DNA from: Caulobacter sp. BK020
GTDB lineage: Bacteria > Pseudomonadota > Alphaproteobacteria > Caulobacterales > Caulobacteraceae
Assembly (NCBI RefSeq): GCF_004342605.1
Contig: NZ_SLZL01000016.1
Location: forward strand, 43,822-107,821
Reading direction: 5' to 3'
Length of the DNA stretch: 64,000 nucleotides
Numbering within the stretch: the first letter of the stretch is position 1; each line of letters starts with the position of its first letter. Position numbers and translations under genes: made by a program. Below the pieces are notes generated by a model. The model did not search any database and was not told the origin of the DNA. It was given only the letters and a program-made list of their open reading frames with translations. Of this stretch, positions 7,623-16,204 are shown in pieces.

Positions 7623-8612
7623 ATGAGCCTCTCACGACGCGATCTGGTGAAATCGCCCTTGGTCTTGGCCGGCGCGTCGGCGATCGGCGTGGGGGCGGCG
7701 ACCAAGGCGCTTGCCCAGTCCGGTGCGGCGGGCGCGGGCGAGGTCATCGGCCTGTGGCCGCATCCGCCGGCCGGGGCCTTGAACCCCAACATGGCCGAGG
7801 TCATCGAGCAGACTTCGACGAGCCCGGGCTATAGCAGCCGGCGCACGAAGGGCGTCTCCAAGCCGTACATGATCGCCTTACCGGCGGCCCAGCCCAACGG
7901 TTCGGCCATGCTGATCATTCCGGGCGGCGGCTTCGAGTGGAACTATTTCGACCATGAGGGCTACCACATCGCCGAGATCCTGAACCGGGCGGGCATCAGC
8001 TGTTTCGTGCTGATCTACCGGCTGGCGAGGGACGGCTGGGACGATCCGGCCGCTGTCGGGCCGGCCGACGCCCAGCGGGCGATGCGCCTCATTCGCGCCA
8101 ACGCCTCGCGCTTCCAGCTTGACCCGGAGCGGGTCGGCGTCATGGGCTTCAGCGCCGGCGGTTTCCTGACGTCGACGCTGGCGACGCGGCATTCGACGCC
8201 GTTCTACAAGCCGGTCGACGCCGTGGACCAGCTCAGCGCCCGCCCCCTGCTGACCGCGCCGATCTATCCGGTGCAAAGTGTTGACCCGGCCTATGCCTAT
8301 GGGGGCGTGGCGCCGTCCCTGTTCGGCGGCCAGCCCACGGCGGCCCAAATCCGCAAGTGGTCGCCCGATCTCAACGTCACCTCGACGGCCGCCCCGACCT
8401 TCCTGGTGCACGCCGAAGACGACGACGCCGTGCCCGTGGCCAATACGGTGCGGCTTCGCGACGCCATGGTCGCGGCCAAGATCACGGTCGAGACCCACCT
8501 GTTCGCCCATGGCGGTCATGGCTTCGGTGCGCGCCCTCAAGCCGGCAGCCCGGATGGCCCGTGGCTGCCCCTGTTCGTCAACTTCGCACGTCAGGAAAAG
8601 TTGTTCGTTTAG
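7623..8612 (+). CDS. Tat-exported alpha/beta hydrolase, probable carbohydrate esterase
   Basis: 329 residues. The N-terminus MSLSRRDLVKSPLVLAGASA is a twin-arginine signal. The alpha/beta hydrolase fold shows the oxyanion strip IIPGGGFEW, nucleophile Ser in GFSAGG, catalytic Asp in HAEDDDAVP and His in HGGHGFG. This arrangement is typical of acetyl-xylan esterase-like enzymes that deacetylate hemicellulose. The ATG follows CAGGAGCTTCC, an excellent ribosome-binding site. Placement right after a secreted alpha-galactosidase supports a role in plant polysaccharide breakdown (inference). Confidence 0.88.
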   Translation: MSLSRRDLVKSPLVLAGASAIGVGAATKALAQSGAAGAGEVIGLWPHPPAGALNPNMAEVIEQTSTSPGYSSRRTKGVSKPYMIALPAAQPNGSAMLIIPGGGFEWNYFDHEGYHIAEILNRAGISCFVLIYRLARDGWDDPAAVGPADAQRAMRLIRANASRFQLDPERVGVMGFSAGGFLTSTLATRHSTPFYKPVDAVDQLSARPLLTAPIYPVQSVDPAYAYGGVAPSLFGGQPTAAQIRKWSPDLNVTSTAAPTFLVHAEDDDAVPVANTVRLRDAMVAAKITVETHLFAHGGHGFGARPQAGSPDGPWLPLFVNFARQEKLFV

Positions 8613-8645
8613 GGGGGCAAGTCGAACCGGCGCGCGGACGCCCGC

Positions 8646-9512
8646 TCAGACCGCGTCCAGGCCGATGTCCAGGGTCAGGGCCGAGTGGGTCAGGGCGCCG
8701 ACGCTGATCACGTCCACCCCCGTCTCGGCGATGGCCCGCACGGTGGTCAGGTTGACGCCGCCCGAGGCCTCCAGCACCGCCCGGCCCTTGGCCAGGGCGA
8801 CGGCGGTCTTCAGGTCGTCGAGGCTGAAATTGTCGAGCATGACCACGTCGGGGCCGTGCTTCAGCGCGTCCTCCAGCTGGTCCAGCCCGTCGACCTCGAC
8901 CTCGACCTTGACCAGGTGGCCGGCGAAGGCGCGGGCCCGGCGGACGGCCTCGCCGACCCCGCCGCAGGCGGCGACGTGATTGTCCTTGATCAGGATGGCG
9001 TCGTCCAGGCCGAAGCGGTGGTTGATCCCGCCGCCGCAGCGCACGGCGTACTTTTCCAGGGCGCGCAGGCCGGGCGTGGTCTTGCGGGTATCGACGATCG
9101 TGGCCCCCGTGCCCTCGACCAGGCGGACATAGGCCCGGGTCAGGGTGGCGATGCCCGACAGCTTGCCCAGCAGGTTCAACCCCGTGCGCTCGGCGGCCAG
9201 GACGGCGCGGGCGTTCCCCTCGGCCCGGGCCAGGATCGCGCCGGGCGCGGCGTCGGCGCCGTCTGGGGTGACCACCTCGAACGACGCGGTCGGATCCAGG
9301 GCGGCCAGGGCCAGGCGCGCGCAGGCCAGGCCGGCGATCCGGCCGTCCTGCCGCGCGGCCCACACCACCGACAGCTGGGCGTCGGCGTCGATGCAGGCCT
9401 GGGCGGTGATGTCGCCGGCCCGGCCCAGGTCCTCGGCCAGGGCCATGTCGATGATGGGGCGGACCAGGAGGTCGGGCAGGGGGACGATGGTCGGGGAAAG
9501 GGAAACGCTCAA
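8646..9512 (-). CDS. nadC: Nicotinate-nucleotide diphosphorylase (carboxylating), NadC
   Basis: Converts quinolinate and PRPP to nicotinate mononucleotide, CO2 and pyrophosphate; third enzyme of de novo NAD synthesis. 288 residues from a TTG at 9512 preceded by TCGGAGTTGTT, the normal length. Signatures include [14 protein letters not shown] near the N-terminus, [23 protein letters not shown] with the phosphate-binding Arg/Lys/His set ([16 protein letters not shown]), [23 protein letters not shown] and [13 protein letters not shown] longer in-frame extension to 9680 has no family similarity. Last gene of the nadA-nadB-Uma2-nadC run. Confidence 0.96.
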   Translation of the reverse strand: MSVSLSPTIVPLPDLLVRPIIDMALAEDLGRAGDITAQACIDADAQLSVVWAARQDGRIAGLACARLALAALDPTASFEVVTPDGADAAPGAILARAEGNARAVLAAERTGLNLLGKLSGIATLTRAYVRLVEGTGATIVDTRKTTPGLRALEKYAVRCGGGINHRFGLDDAILIKDNHVAACGGVGEAVRRARAFAGHLVKVEVEVDGLDQLEDALKHGPDVVMLDNFSLDDLKTAVALAKGRAVLEASGGVNLTTVRAIAETGVDVISVGALTHSALTLDIGLDAV

Positions 9513-9561
9513 AACAACTCCGACAGCGGAAGGCTGATCTGCGGGGCGAACACGGGTGAGG

Positions 9562-10164
9562 TCAAAACACCGTCTCCAGGGCGATTTCGGCGCCTGGGGC
9601 GAACAGCGGCGACACCCGGTCGGCGGCGCCGAACACCAGGCTGTCGCTCCAGGCTCCGTCGACCGGCGCGCGGAAGACATGCAAGCGCGCGCTCTTGACG
9701 TCGATGACCCAGTATTCGGGGACGCCGGCGGCGGCGTAGGCGTGGCTCTTGGCGCCGAGGTCGCGGCGCAGGGTGCTCAGCGACGACTCGATGACCAGGA
9801 ACACCTGGTCGGGGCGCAGGAAGAAACCCTCGGCGTCGCGGGCGATCACCGCGCCATCGGGGTCGAAGGCCGAGGTCTCCGAAATCCTCACCGTGCCGCC
9901 GTTGAGCACCTCGAAGCGTTGGTCCAGCCCCAACTGTTCGATGGCCCTGTCGACGGCCCGGTTGAGCCGGGCGGAATAGCGCGAATGCAGGACCGATTCC
10001 GACGGCATTCTCACGAGCCTCCCCTCGACCAGCTCGACGCGTCGATCGCCGTCCCGTGCGAACACGCCGGCCCGGACCATGGTCTCCAGATCATCGACCG
10101 TCAGGAGAAAGTCCGACAGGCCTTGCTCGGCGAACCCGTCGTCCGGAAGGGAAGTCGCGCTCAT
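9562..10164 (-). CDS. Uma2 family protein (DUF820, PD-(D/E)XK fold)
   Basis: 200 residues. The family has a restriction-endonuclease-like fold of unknown biological role. Visible signatures are [20 protein letters not shown] (the usual Asp-Pro-Asp), [20 protein letters not shown], where Glu and the later Lys would be active-site residues, and [14 protein letters not shown]. The gene sits between nadB and nadC on the same strand, with about 30-50 base gaps, so it probably shares their transcript although no link to NAD metabolism is known. Such genes are often duplicated and mobile in bacteria (general knowledge). Confidence 0.85.
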   Translation of the reverse strand: MSATSLPDDGFAEQGLSDFLLTVDDLETMVRAGVFARDGDRRVELVEGRLVRMPSESVLHSRYSARLNRAVDRAIEQLGLDQRFEVLNGGTVRISETSAFDPDGAVIARDAEGFFLRPDQVFLVIESSLSTLRRDLGAKSHAYAAAGVPEYWVIDVKSARLHVFRAPVDGAWSDSLVFGAADRVSPLFAPGAEIALETVF

Positions 10165-10193
10165 GATCGCATCTCCGTTCCTGAAACGTACTC

Positions 10194-11723
10194 CTACTCC
10201 GCCGCGTATCGCAAGCCGGCGGGGAGGGCGGCGTCCAGGGTGACGAAGGTCCGCTCCGGCAGGGCCGTGGCGGGGAAATCGGCGCGGAAGTGGCCGCCCC
10301 GGCTTTCCTGGCGGGCCAGGGCGGCGCGCGCGATCAGCTGGGCGGCGACCAGGGTCGGGGCGGCGCCTTGGGCGGCCTCCAGGGCGTCCAGGACGGCGAC
10401 CAGGCGAGTCAGGCCGTCAGCGTCGCGGATCACCCCGGCGTCACGGCTCATCGCCTGGCGCAGGGCCTGCAAGGCGCTGTCCGGGAGATCCGGCGCGGGC
10501 GTCGCGGGCAAGGGCTCGCCGCCCGGGACCAGGCCCCTGGCCGCCCGGCCGGCCCGGGCTCCGAACACGGCGGCCTCCAGCAGGCTGTTGGAGGCCAGGC
10601 GGTTGGCGCCGTGCACGCCGGTGGCGGCGCATTCGCCGGCTGCCAGCAGGCCGCCCAGGCTGGTGCGGCCATCCAGGTCGGTGGCCACCCCGCCCATGTG
10701 GTAGTGCACGGCCGGCGTCACCGGGATCGGCTGGACGCGGGGATCGATCCCGGCGGCCATGCAGGCGGCGAACACGGCTGGGAATTCGTGCGGGAAGTGG
10801 GCGCCGACCGCCGCCGTGGCGTCCAGGAACGCCCCGCGCCCCGCCGTGCGCTCGGCGTGGATGGCGCGCGCCACCACGTCGCGCGGGGCCAGTTCCCGAG
10901 CGGGATGATAGTCGGCCATGAAGGCGCGGCCGCGTGCGTCACGCAGGATTGCGCCCTCGCCGCGCAGGGCCTCGGTGGCCAGGGGCGCGGGGTCCTTGCC
11001 GATGTCGATGGCCGTGGGGTGGAACTGCACGAACTCCGGATCGGCGATCTCGGCGCCGGCCAGGGCGGCCAGGCCCAGGCCCTCGCCGCGCACCTGGGCG
11101 GGGGTGGTGGTGACGGCGTAGAGGCCGCCGACCCCGCCGGTGGCCAGGATCACGGCCGGCGCGACGATCTCGACCAGGACGCCGTCGATCTCGGCGATCA
11201 GCCCGACCACGCGACCGGAAGCGTCCTGGAGCAGCCGGCGGGCGCGGGCGTTCTCGCGGGCCTCGATCGTGGGCGCGGCGCGGACGGCGGCGACGACCGC
11301 GGCCATGATCGCGGCCCCGGCTCCGTCGCCGCCGACCCGGGCGACCCGGGCCTTGGCGTGGGCGGCCTCAAGGCTCAGCACGAAGCCGCCGTCGGCTTGG
11401 CGATCGAACGGCGCGCCCAGGGCGGCCAGGGCGCGGACGGCGGCGGGGCCCTCGGTGGTCAGCAGCTCGACCGCCGCGGGATCGCACAGCCCCGCGCCGG
11501 CCGCGAGGGTGTCGGCGGCGTGCAGGGCCGGGGCGTCCTCGTCCGACAAGGCCGCGGCCATGCCGCCCTGGGCCCAGGCGCTGGAGCAGCCGGTGGCCAG
11601 CAGGGTCGGCGACAGCACCAGCGCCTTGCCGCCTGTTTCCACGGCGGCCAGGGCGGCAGTCAGTCCCGCCAGGCCCGCCCCAAGGATCACGGGGCCGTCG
11701 AAGGTGATGCGGTCGTGGGTCAA
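10194..11723 (-). CDS. nadB: L-aspartate oxidase, NadB
   Basis: FAD enzyme that oxidises aspartate to iminoaspartate, the substrate of NadA. 509 residues, normal length. The dinucleotide-binding GAGLAGLTAALAA is near residue 16; further signatures are SSAWAQGGMAAAL, FVQFHPTA, the HYHMGGVATDLDGRTSLGGL region and NRLASNSLLEAAVFGARAG. ATG at 11723 has the Rossmann start immediately after ~15 residues. Located between nadA and the Uma2 gene on the same strand; a palindromic repeat at 11749-11830 separates it from nadA. Confidence 0.96.
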   Translation of the reverse strand: MTHDRITFDGPVILGAGLAGLTAALAAVETGGKALVLSPTLLATGCSSAWAQGGMAAALSDEDAPALHAADTLAAGAGLCDPAAVELLTTEGPAAVRALAALGAPFDRQADGGFVLSLEAAHAKARVARVGGDGAGAAIMAAVVAAVRAAPTIEARENARARRLLQDASGRVVGLIAEIDGVLVEIVAPAVILATGGVGGLYAVTTTPAQVRGEGLGLAALAGAEIADPEFVQFHPTAIDIGKDPAPLATEALRGEGAILRDARGRAFMADYHPARELAPRDVVARAIHAERTAGRGAFLDATAAVGAHFPHEFPAVFAACMAAGIDPRVQPIPVTPAVHYHMGGVATDLDGRTSLGGLLAAGECAATGVHGANRLASNSLLEAAVFGARAGRAARGLVPGGEPLPATPAPDLPDSALQALRQAMSRDAGVIRDADGLTRLVAVLDALEAAQGAAPTLVAAQLIARAALARQESRGGHFRADFPATALPERTFVTLDAALPAGLRYAAE

Positions 11724-11748
11724 CGCGACGGCTCCTCTCAGGGGCCGA

Positions 11749-11830
11749 TATCCTCGTGCTTCGACAGGCTCAGCATGAGGATATCAACTGTGGCTCGGTC
11801 GCCCTCATGCTGAACCTGTCGCCAAAGACG
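11749..11830. repeat. Inverted repeat between nadA and nadB
   Basis: The arm TCGACAGGCTCAGCATGAGG is mirrored by CCTCATGCTGAACCTGTCG, with GATATC and a ~25-base loop between. It looks like one of the family of palindromic intergenic repeats in this genome. It could fold in the nad mRNA and affect expression of the downstream genes, but this is not shown. Confidence 0.65.
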
Positions 11831-11861
11831 ACCAGCGGACGAGGGCGTCCGTTGCGGCGGG

Positions 11862-12959
11862 TCAGATCAGCTCCACGTCCACGTGGTGCTGGGCCTTGAC
11901 CAGGTCGTAGCGGGCCGGGACCGTCGGCGGCGGCAGGTCGATCATCCGCTGCACGGCCAGCCGGGCGCGCAGGGCGACGGCGGGGTCGACCGTCACCTCG
12001 TACTGGTCGTGGACCAGGGCGTCGTGGATGTTCCGCAGGCTGATCCGCTTCATGTGCGGGCACAGGTTGCAGGGGCCGATGAACTGGGTGCCCGGCGACT
12101 CCGCCTGGACGTTGGAGGCCATCGAGCACTCGGTGATCAGCACCACCTGCTTGGGCTTGCGCAGCGCCACATAGTCGTTCATCGCCGCGGTCGAGCCGGC
12201 GAAGTCGGCTGCCTCCAGGATCTCGGCCGGGCATTCGGGGTGCGCCAGGATCTCGGCCTCGGGCCAGGCGAAGCGCATGTCGGCGATGTCCTGGGCGGTG
12301 AAGCGCTCGTGCACCTCGCAGCGGCCGGCCCAGGCGATGATCTTCACCGTGGTCTGGCGGGCGACGTTGCGGGCCAGGAACTCGTCGGGGATCAGGATCA
12401 CCTTGTCGACGCCCCACTCGCGCGCGGCCCACTCCACCACCTGAACGGCGTTGGCGCTGGTGCAGCAGATGTCGGTCTCGGCCTTCACGTCGGCGGTGGT
12501 GTTGACATAGGTGACCACCGGCACGCCCGGGTGGCGCTGCTTGATCAGCCGCACGTCGGCGCCGGTGATCGAGGAGGCCAGGCTGCAGCCGGCCCGCAGG
12601 TCGGGGATCAGCACGCGCTTTTCGGGGGCCAGCACCTTGCTGGTCTCGGCCATGAAGTGCACGCCGGCCTGGACGATCACGGCCGCGTCGCACTTGGCCG
12701 CCTCGCGGGCCAAGGCCAGGCTGTCGCCGACGAAGTCCCCCACACCGTGGAAGATCTCGGGCGTCATGTAGTTGTGGGCCAGGATGACGGCGTTCTTCTC
12801 GCGCTTGAGCCGGTTGATCTCGGCGATCAGCGGCGCGTGGGTTCGCCATTCGAGCGGGGTCACATGATGCTTGACCTTGTCCCACATCGCCGCGGTCTGG
12901 GCCTCGACGTCGGGCGTGAAGGGCAAGGAGCCCATGGGGGGCGAGAAACCGTCAGCCAC
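11862..12959 (-). CDS. nadA: Quinolinate synthase, NadA
   Basis: [4Fe-4S] enzyme that condenses iminoaspartate with dihydroxyacetone phosphate to quinolinate. 365 residues from a GTG at 12959 preceded by AGTGAGGTTCAC; ATG at 12935 is an alternative. Signatures: NAVILAHNYMTPEI, GDSLALAREA, VHFMAETSKVLAPEK, the cluster/active-site Cys in DLRAGCSLASS, DICCTSANA, HPECP and PCNLCPHMKR. A longer frame to 13064 would run through two operator-like palindromes and has no family similarity, so it was rejected. First gene of the nad run. Confidence 0.96.
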   Translation of the reverse strand: MADGFSPPMGSLPFTPDVEAQTAAMWDKVKHHVTPLEWRTHAPLIAEINRLKREKNAVILAHNYMTPEIFHGVGDFVGDSLALAREAAKCDAAVIVQAGVHFMAETSKVLAPEKRVLIPDLRAGCSLASSITGADVRLIKQRHPGVPVVTYVNTTADVKAETDICCTSANAVQVVEWAAREWGVDKVILIPDEFLARNVARQTTVKIIAWAGRCEVHERFTAQDIADMRFAWPEAEILAHPECPAEILEAADFAGSTAAMNDYVALRKPKQVVLITECSMASNVQAESPGTQFIGPCNLCPHMKRISLRNIHDALVHDQYEVTVDPAVALRARLAVQRMIDLPPPTVPARYDLVKAQHHVDVELI

Positions 12960-12972
12960 GTGAACCTCACTT

Positions 12973-12989
12973 ATGCTCAATCTGAGCAT
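12973..12989. promoter_or_regulatory. nadA upstream palindrome, proximal site
   Basis: ATGCTCAATCTGAGCAT is a perfect 7-3-7 palindrome 14 bases upstream of the nadA start. A second, less perfect copy lies 75 bases further upstream. In alphaproteobacteria the nad operon is commonly controlled by a NadQ-type repressor; I believe its sites have a TGCTCA/TGAGCA form, but this recollection was not checked. Confidence 0.65.
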
Positions 12990-13047
12990 TTCAAGGGCTT
13001 CAAAAAACGCCGGAAACGGAGAGCTTTCCGCCTCGGCGTCGCCCCTT

Positions 13048-13064
13048 ATGCTGAATTTGAGCAA
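13048..13064. promoter_or_regulatory. nadA upstream palindrome, distal site
   Basis: ATGCTGAATTTGAGCAA matches the proximal site at most positions (arms ATGCTGA and TGAGCAA) with the same 3-base spacer. The centres are 75 bases apart, about seven helical turns, which would place both sites on the same DNA face. Confidence 0.6.
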
Positions 13065-13195
13065 AAGGGATGGATCACATATAGACCTTCCGCGGCGGCT
13101 TGCAAAGGGCGGGCGTGAAAATCCGTGTTCGGGGTTTTCGGAGACGAAGCGTGAGCCCGGAGCGGGCGGGGCCGAAGGGCCTCCCCGTCGAACGC

Positions 13196-15613
13196 CTAGA
13201 CCTTCGCCTTACCGCCCTTCCTCGACGCCTTGGTCGGCACGTGGCGGTCCCAGGCGTCGGCCATGGCCTGGGCCAGGGCGTCCAGGGCGTAGGGTTTGCG
13301 CAGCAGGGGCCAGGGGGTGTCGTGGGCGCGGACCAGTTCCTGGCCGGTATAGCCGGAGCTGAGCAGGATCGGCAGTTCGGGCCGCTCGTGCGACAGGGTC
13401 ACGGCCAGGTCGACACCGCTCTTGCCGCCCGGCATGATCACGTCGGTGATCACAAGGGCCACGGTCGGGTCGGTGCGGGCGATGGCCAGGGCCTCGTCGG
13501 CGGTGGCGGCCCGGCTGACCATGTGGCCCAGCTCGTCGATCATCGCCGCGATCAGGTCGCCCACCTCGGCGTCGTCCTCGACCAGCAGCACGTGCGAGGT
13601 GGCGCGGGTGGCCGGCGGCTGGGCGGTCAGCACCTCGACCGGCGAGAAGGCCTCGCGCACCGGCAGCATCATGGCCACGCTCGTGCCGACGCCCAGCTCG
13701 GATTCGATGCTGACCTCGCCACCGCTCTGGCGCACGAAGCCGTAGACCTGCGACAGGCCCAGGCCCGTGCCCTTGCCGACCGGCTTGGTGGTGTAGAAGG
13801 GCTCGAAGGCCCGCTCCAGGGTCTCGGCGTCCATGCCCGCCCCGGTGTCGCGCACCGCCACGCGCAGATAGCGGCCGGCCGGCAGCTCGCCGTCCGGCTC
13901 GGCCAGGTCGACGCCCTCGGAGGCCACGGTGATCCGGCCGCCGGGCGGGGTGGCGTCCCGGGCGTTGACCACCAGGTTCAGCAGGGCGGCCTCGAACTGG
14001 CCGGAGTCGGTCAGGGTGGTGCGGCCGCCGGCCCTCAGGTCCAGGACCAGGTCGACGCCTTCCCCGACGGCGCGGCGCAGTAGGCTCTCGCTGTCGGCGA
14101 TCATCGTGTCGATGCGGCAGATCTCGGGGTTCAGCGGCTGGCGGCGGGCGAAGGCCAGCAGGTGCTGGGTCAGCTTCTCGCCGCGCCGGGCCGCCGACTG
14201 GGCCGCGCTCAACATCCGCTCGCGCCGCTTGTCGTCCTCGGGATTGCGCTGCAGCACGTCCAGCGCGCCGATGATCACGGTCAGCAGGTTGTTGAAGTCG
14301 TGGGCGACCCCGCCGGTCAGCTGGCCGATCGCCTCCAGCTTCTGCGACTGGGTCAGGGCGGCCTGGGCGGCGTCGCGTTCGGCCAGGGCCTCCTGCACGC
14401 GGTCGGCCAACAGCTCGTTCAGCCCCGTCAGCTTGGCCTCGGCCTCCTTGGCCTCGGTGACGTCGAAGGCGATGCCGATGAAGCCGATGAATTCGCCGCC
14501 CGGCCCCAGGCGCGGCTGCGAGAACGACTTGAGCCAGCGCATCTGGCCGTCGGCCCGGCGGTAGCGGCCTTCCAGGCTGAACGGCTTGCGAGAAGCCTCG
14601 CCGGCGATCTGGGCCTTGAGGATGGCCGGCAGGTCGTCGGCGTGCAGGCGCGAGCGCCAGTCCAGCACCAGGGCCTCGTCATAGGTCACGCCCGCGAACT
14701 GCACATAGGCGGCGTTGACGAACAGCCGCAGGCCGTCGTCGCCGCTGATCCACATCAGGGCCGGGGCGCTGTCGGCCAGGGCGCGGAAGCGGGCCTCGCT
14801 CTCGCGCAGGCTCTCCTCGGCCCGGCGGCGCTGGGTGACCTCGAAATTGACGCCCAGCATGCGCACGCCGCGGCCCGCCTCGTCGCGGATCACCTCGCCG
14901 CGGCCGTGGATCCAGCGCTCGCCGTCGGGATGGCCGGCCAGCCGGTATTCGACCTCGTAGTGTCCGCTCTTCACCGCCTCGCGCAGCGTGGCCTGGACCC
15001 GGGCGCGGTCGTCGGGATGGACCACCTCGACCAGGCGGTCCAGGTCGAGCGGACCCTCGAGCGGCAGGCCCAGGTTGCGGCGCGCGGTCAGCGACAGGTC
15101 CAGGACGTTGTTGCGGATGTCCCACTCCCACGGGCCGACCCCGGCCGAGGTCTGGGTGACCCGCAGGCGGGACTCGGCCTCGGACTGCCGCCGGCGGGCC
15201 TCGGCCAGCTTCAGGATGCTGGCGCGCAGGCCCGCGGCCACGGCGGTGGTGATCAGCGACGAGATCACGAACAGCACCAGGGTGGCGATCTGGCTGCGGT
15301 TCATGGCCTCGCCGCCCAGGCCGCCGAGCAACCAGCTGGCGAAGACCACGCCCGCCGCGATCGGCGCCAGCCCCCACCGCCAGCCGGCATAGAGGGTGAC
15401 CAGGATCATGGCCGGGAAGAAGGTCTGGGTCGCGCCGATTCCCGCGGTCAGACCCAGCAGGGCCAGCCTCAGGCCGATCGCCGCCAGGATCGCCGCGGCC
15501 GTCACCAGGGCGGCCCGCCAGGCGGACGGCGGGATCCCCGGGATGAGCCACGCGATTATGGTGTCAGGCCAAGCGCGCCCACCGGCTTTTGCGTGGGGAT
15601 CTTCAATCTTCAT
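13196..15613 (-). CDS. Hybrid sensor histidine kinase with PAS domains and receiver
   Basis: About 805 residues. Order: four or five transmembrane helices (residues ~20-150; e.g. AALVTAAAILAAIGLRLALL), two PAS/PAC sensor domains (~165-285 and ~290-415), a coiled-coil linker, a His-kinase dimerisation helix with the phospho-acceptor in GGVAHDFNNLLTVI, an ATP-binding domain (LLNLVVNARDATPPGG, GAGMDAETLERAFEPF, GKGTGLGLSQVYG), and a C-terminal receiver (VLLVEDDAEV; phospho-acceptor Asp in VITDVIMPGG; conserved Lys in LLRKPY). ATG at 15613 is preferred; an upstream ATG at 15673 lies close to the dps promoter. No dedicated response regulator adjoins. Signal unknown. Confidence 0.9.
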   Translation of the reverse strand: MKIEDPHAKAGGRAWPDTIIAWLIPGIPPSAWRAALVTAAAILAAIGLRLALLGLTAGIGATQTFFPAMILVTLYAGWRWGLAPIAAGVVFASWLLGGLGGEAMNRSQIATLVLFVISSLITTAVAAGLRASILKLAEARRRQSEAESRLRVTQTSAGVGPWEWDIRNNVLDLSLTARRNLGLPLEGPLDLDRLVEVVHPDDRARVQATLREAVKSGHYEVEYRLAGHPDGERWIHGRGEVIRDEAGRGVRMLGVNFEVTQRRRAEESLRESEARFRALADSAPALMWISGDDGLRLFVNAAYVQFAGVTYDEALVLDWRSRLHADDLPAILKAQIAGEASRKPFSLEGRYRRADGQMRWLKSFSQPRLGPGGEFIGFIGIAFDVTEAKEAEAKLTGLNELLADRVQEALAERDAAQAALTQSQKLEAIGQLTGGVAHDFNNLLTVIIGALDVLQRNPEDDKRRERMLSAAQSAARRGEKLTQHLLAFARRQPLNPEICRIDTMIADSESLLRRAVGEGVDLVLDLRAGGRTTLTDSGQFEAALLNLVVNARDATPPGGRITVASEGVDLAEPDGELPAGRYLRVAVRDTGAGMDAETLERAFEPFYTTKPVGKGTGLGLSQVYGFVRQSGGEVSIESELGVGTSVAMMLPVREAFSPVEVLTAQPPATRATSHVLLVEDDAEVGDLIAAMIDELGHMVSRAATADEALAIARTDPTVALVITDVIMPGGKSGVDLAVTLSHERPELPILLSSGYTGQELVRAHDTPWPLLRKPYALDALAQAMADAWDRHVPTKASRKGGKAKV

Positions 15614-15684
15614 GGGGCTCGTACATAACCGCTTGCCTGAAGCATGGACACGCTTACCTAGGACACGCAACACGGGAGATTACG

Positions 15685-16164
15685 ATGGCCGCGAACCTGA
15701 ACACCGGCTTCACCGCGAAACAACGCGCCGACGTCGTGGCGGGTTTGAACAAGGTTCTGGCGGACAGCTATGCGCTGTATCTGAAGACCCACGGTTATCA
15801 CTGGAACGTGCGCGGCCCCAACTTCCAGGCGTTGCACGTGCTGCTGGAAGGCCAGTACACCGAGCAGTGAACGGCGCTGGACGCGATCGCCGAGCGCATC
15901 CGCGCCCTGGGCGAACTGGCGCCGATGGGCTACGCAGCGTTTGGCAACCTGTCCAGCATCAAGGACGGCGACGCCGAGAAGGAGTGGGAGGGCATGTTCC
16001 AGGAGCTGCTGACCGACAACGAGACGGTGATCGCCACCCTGCGCGACGCGTTCAAGGCCGCCGACGACGCCGGCGACGAGGCCACGGCCGACCTCTACAC
16101 CCAGCGCCTGGCGGCCCACGAGAAGCACGCCTGGATGATCCGCTCCACGCTCGGCGGAAAGTGA
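15685..16164 (+). pseudogene. dps: Dps ferritin-like protein gene with in-frame TGA
   Basis: Dps proteins bind DNA and oxidise iron with peroxide during starvation. ATG follows CACGGGAGATTACG. Family motifs are present on both sides of a stop: KTHGYHWNVRGPNFQALH (ferroxidase His) before it and LDAIAERIRALGE after it. The TGA at 15868-15870 sits after residue 61 in otherwise unbroken frame through to 16164, where the sense codon may have been TGG or CGA. Without that codon the protein would be 159 residues, normal for Dps. Either a recent nonsense mutation or a base-call error; the intact codon pattern downstream suggests it is recent. Confidence 0.85.
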
Positions 16165-16204
16165 TCGCACTGGAACCTTCGTGCTGGATCTAGACCGACA
16201 GGCC

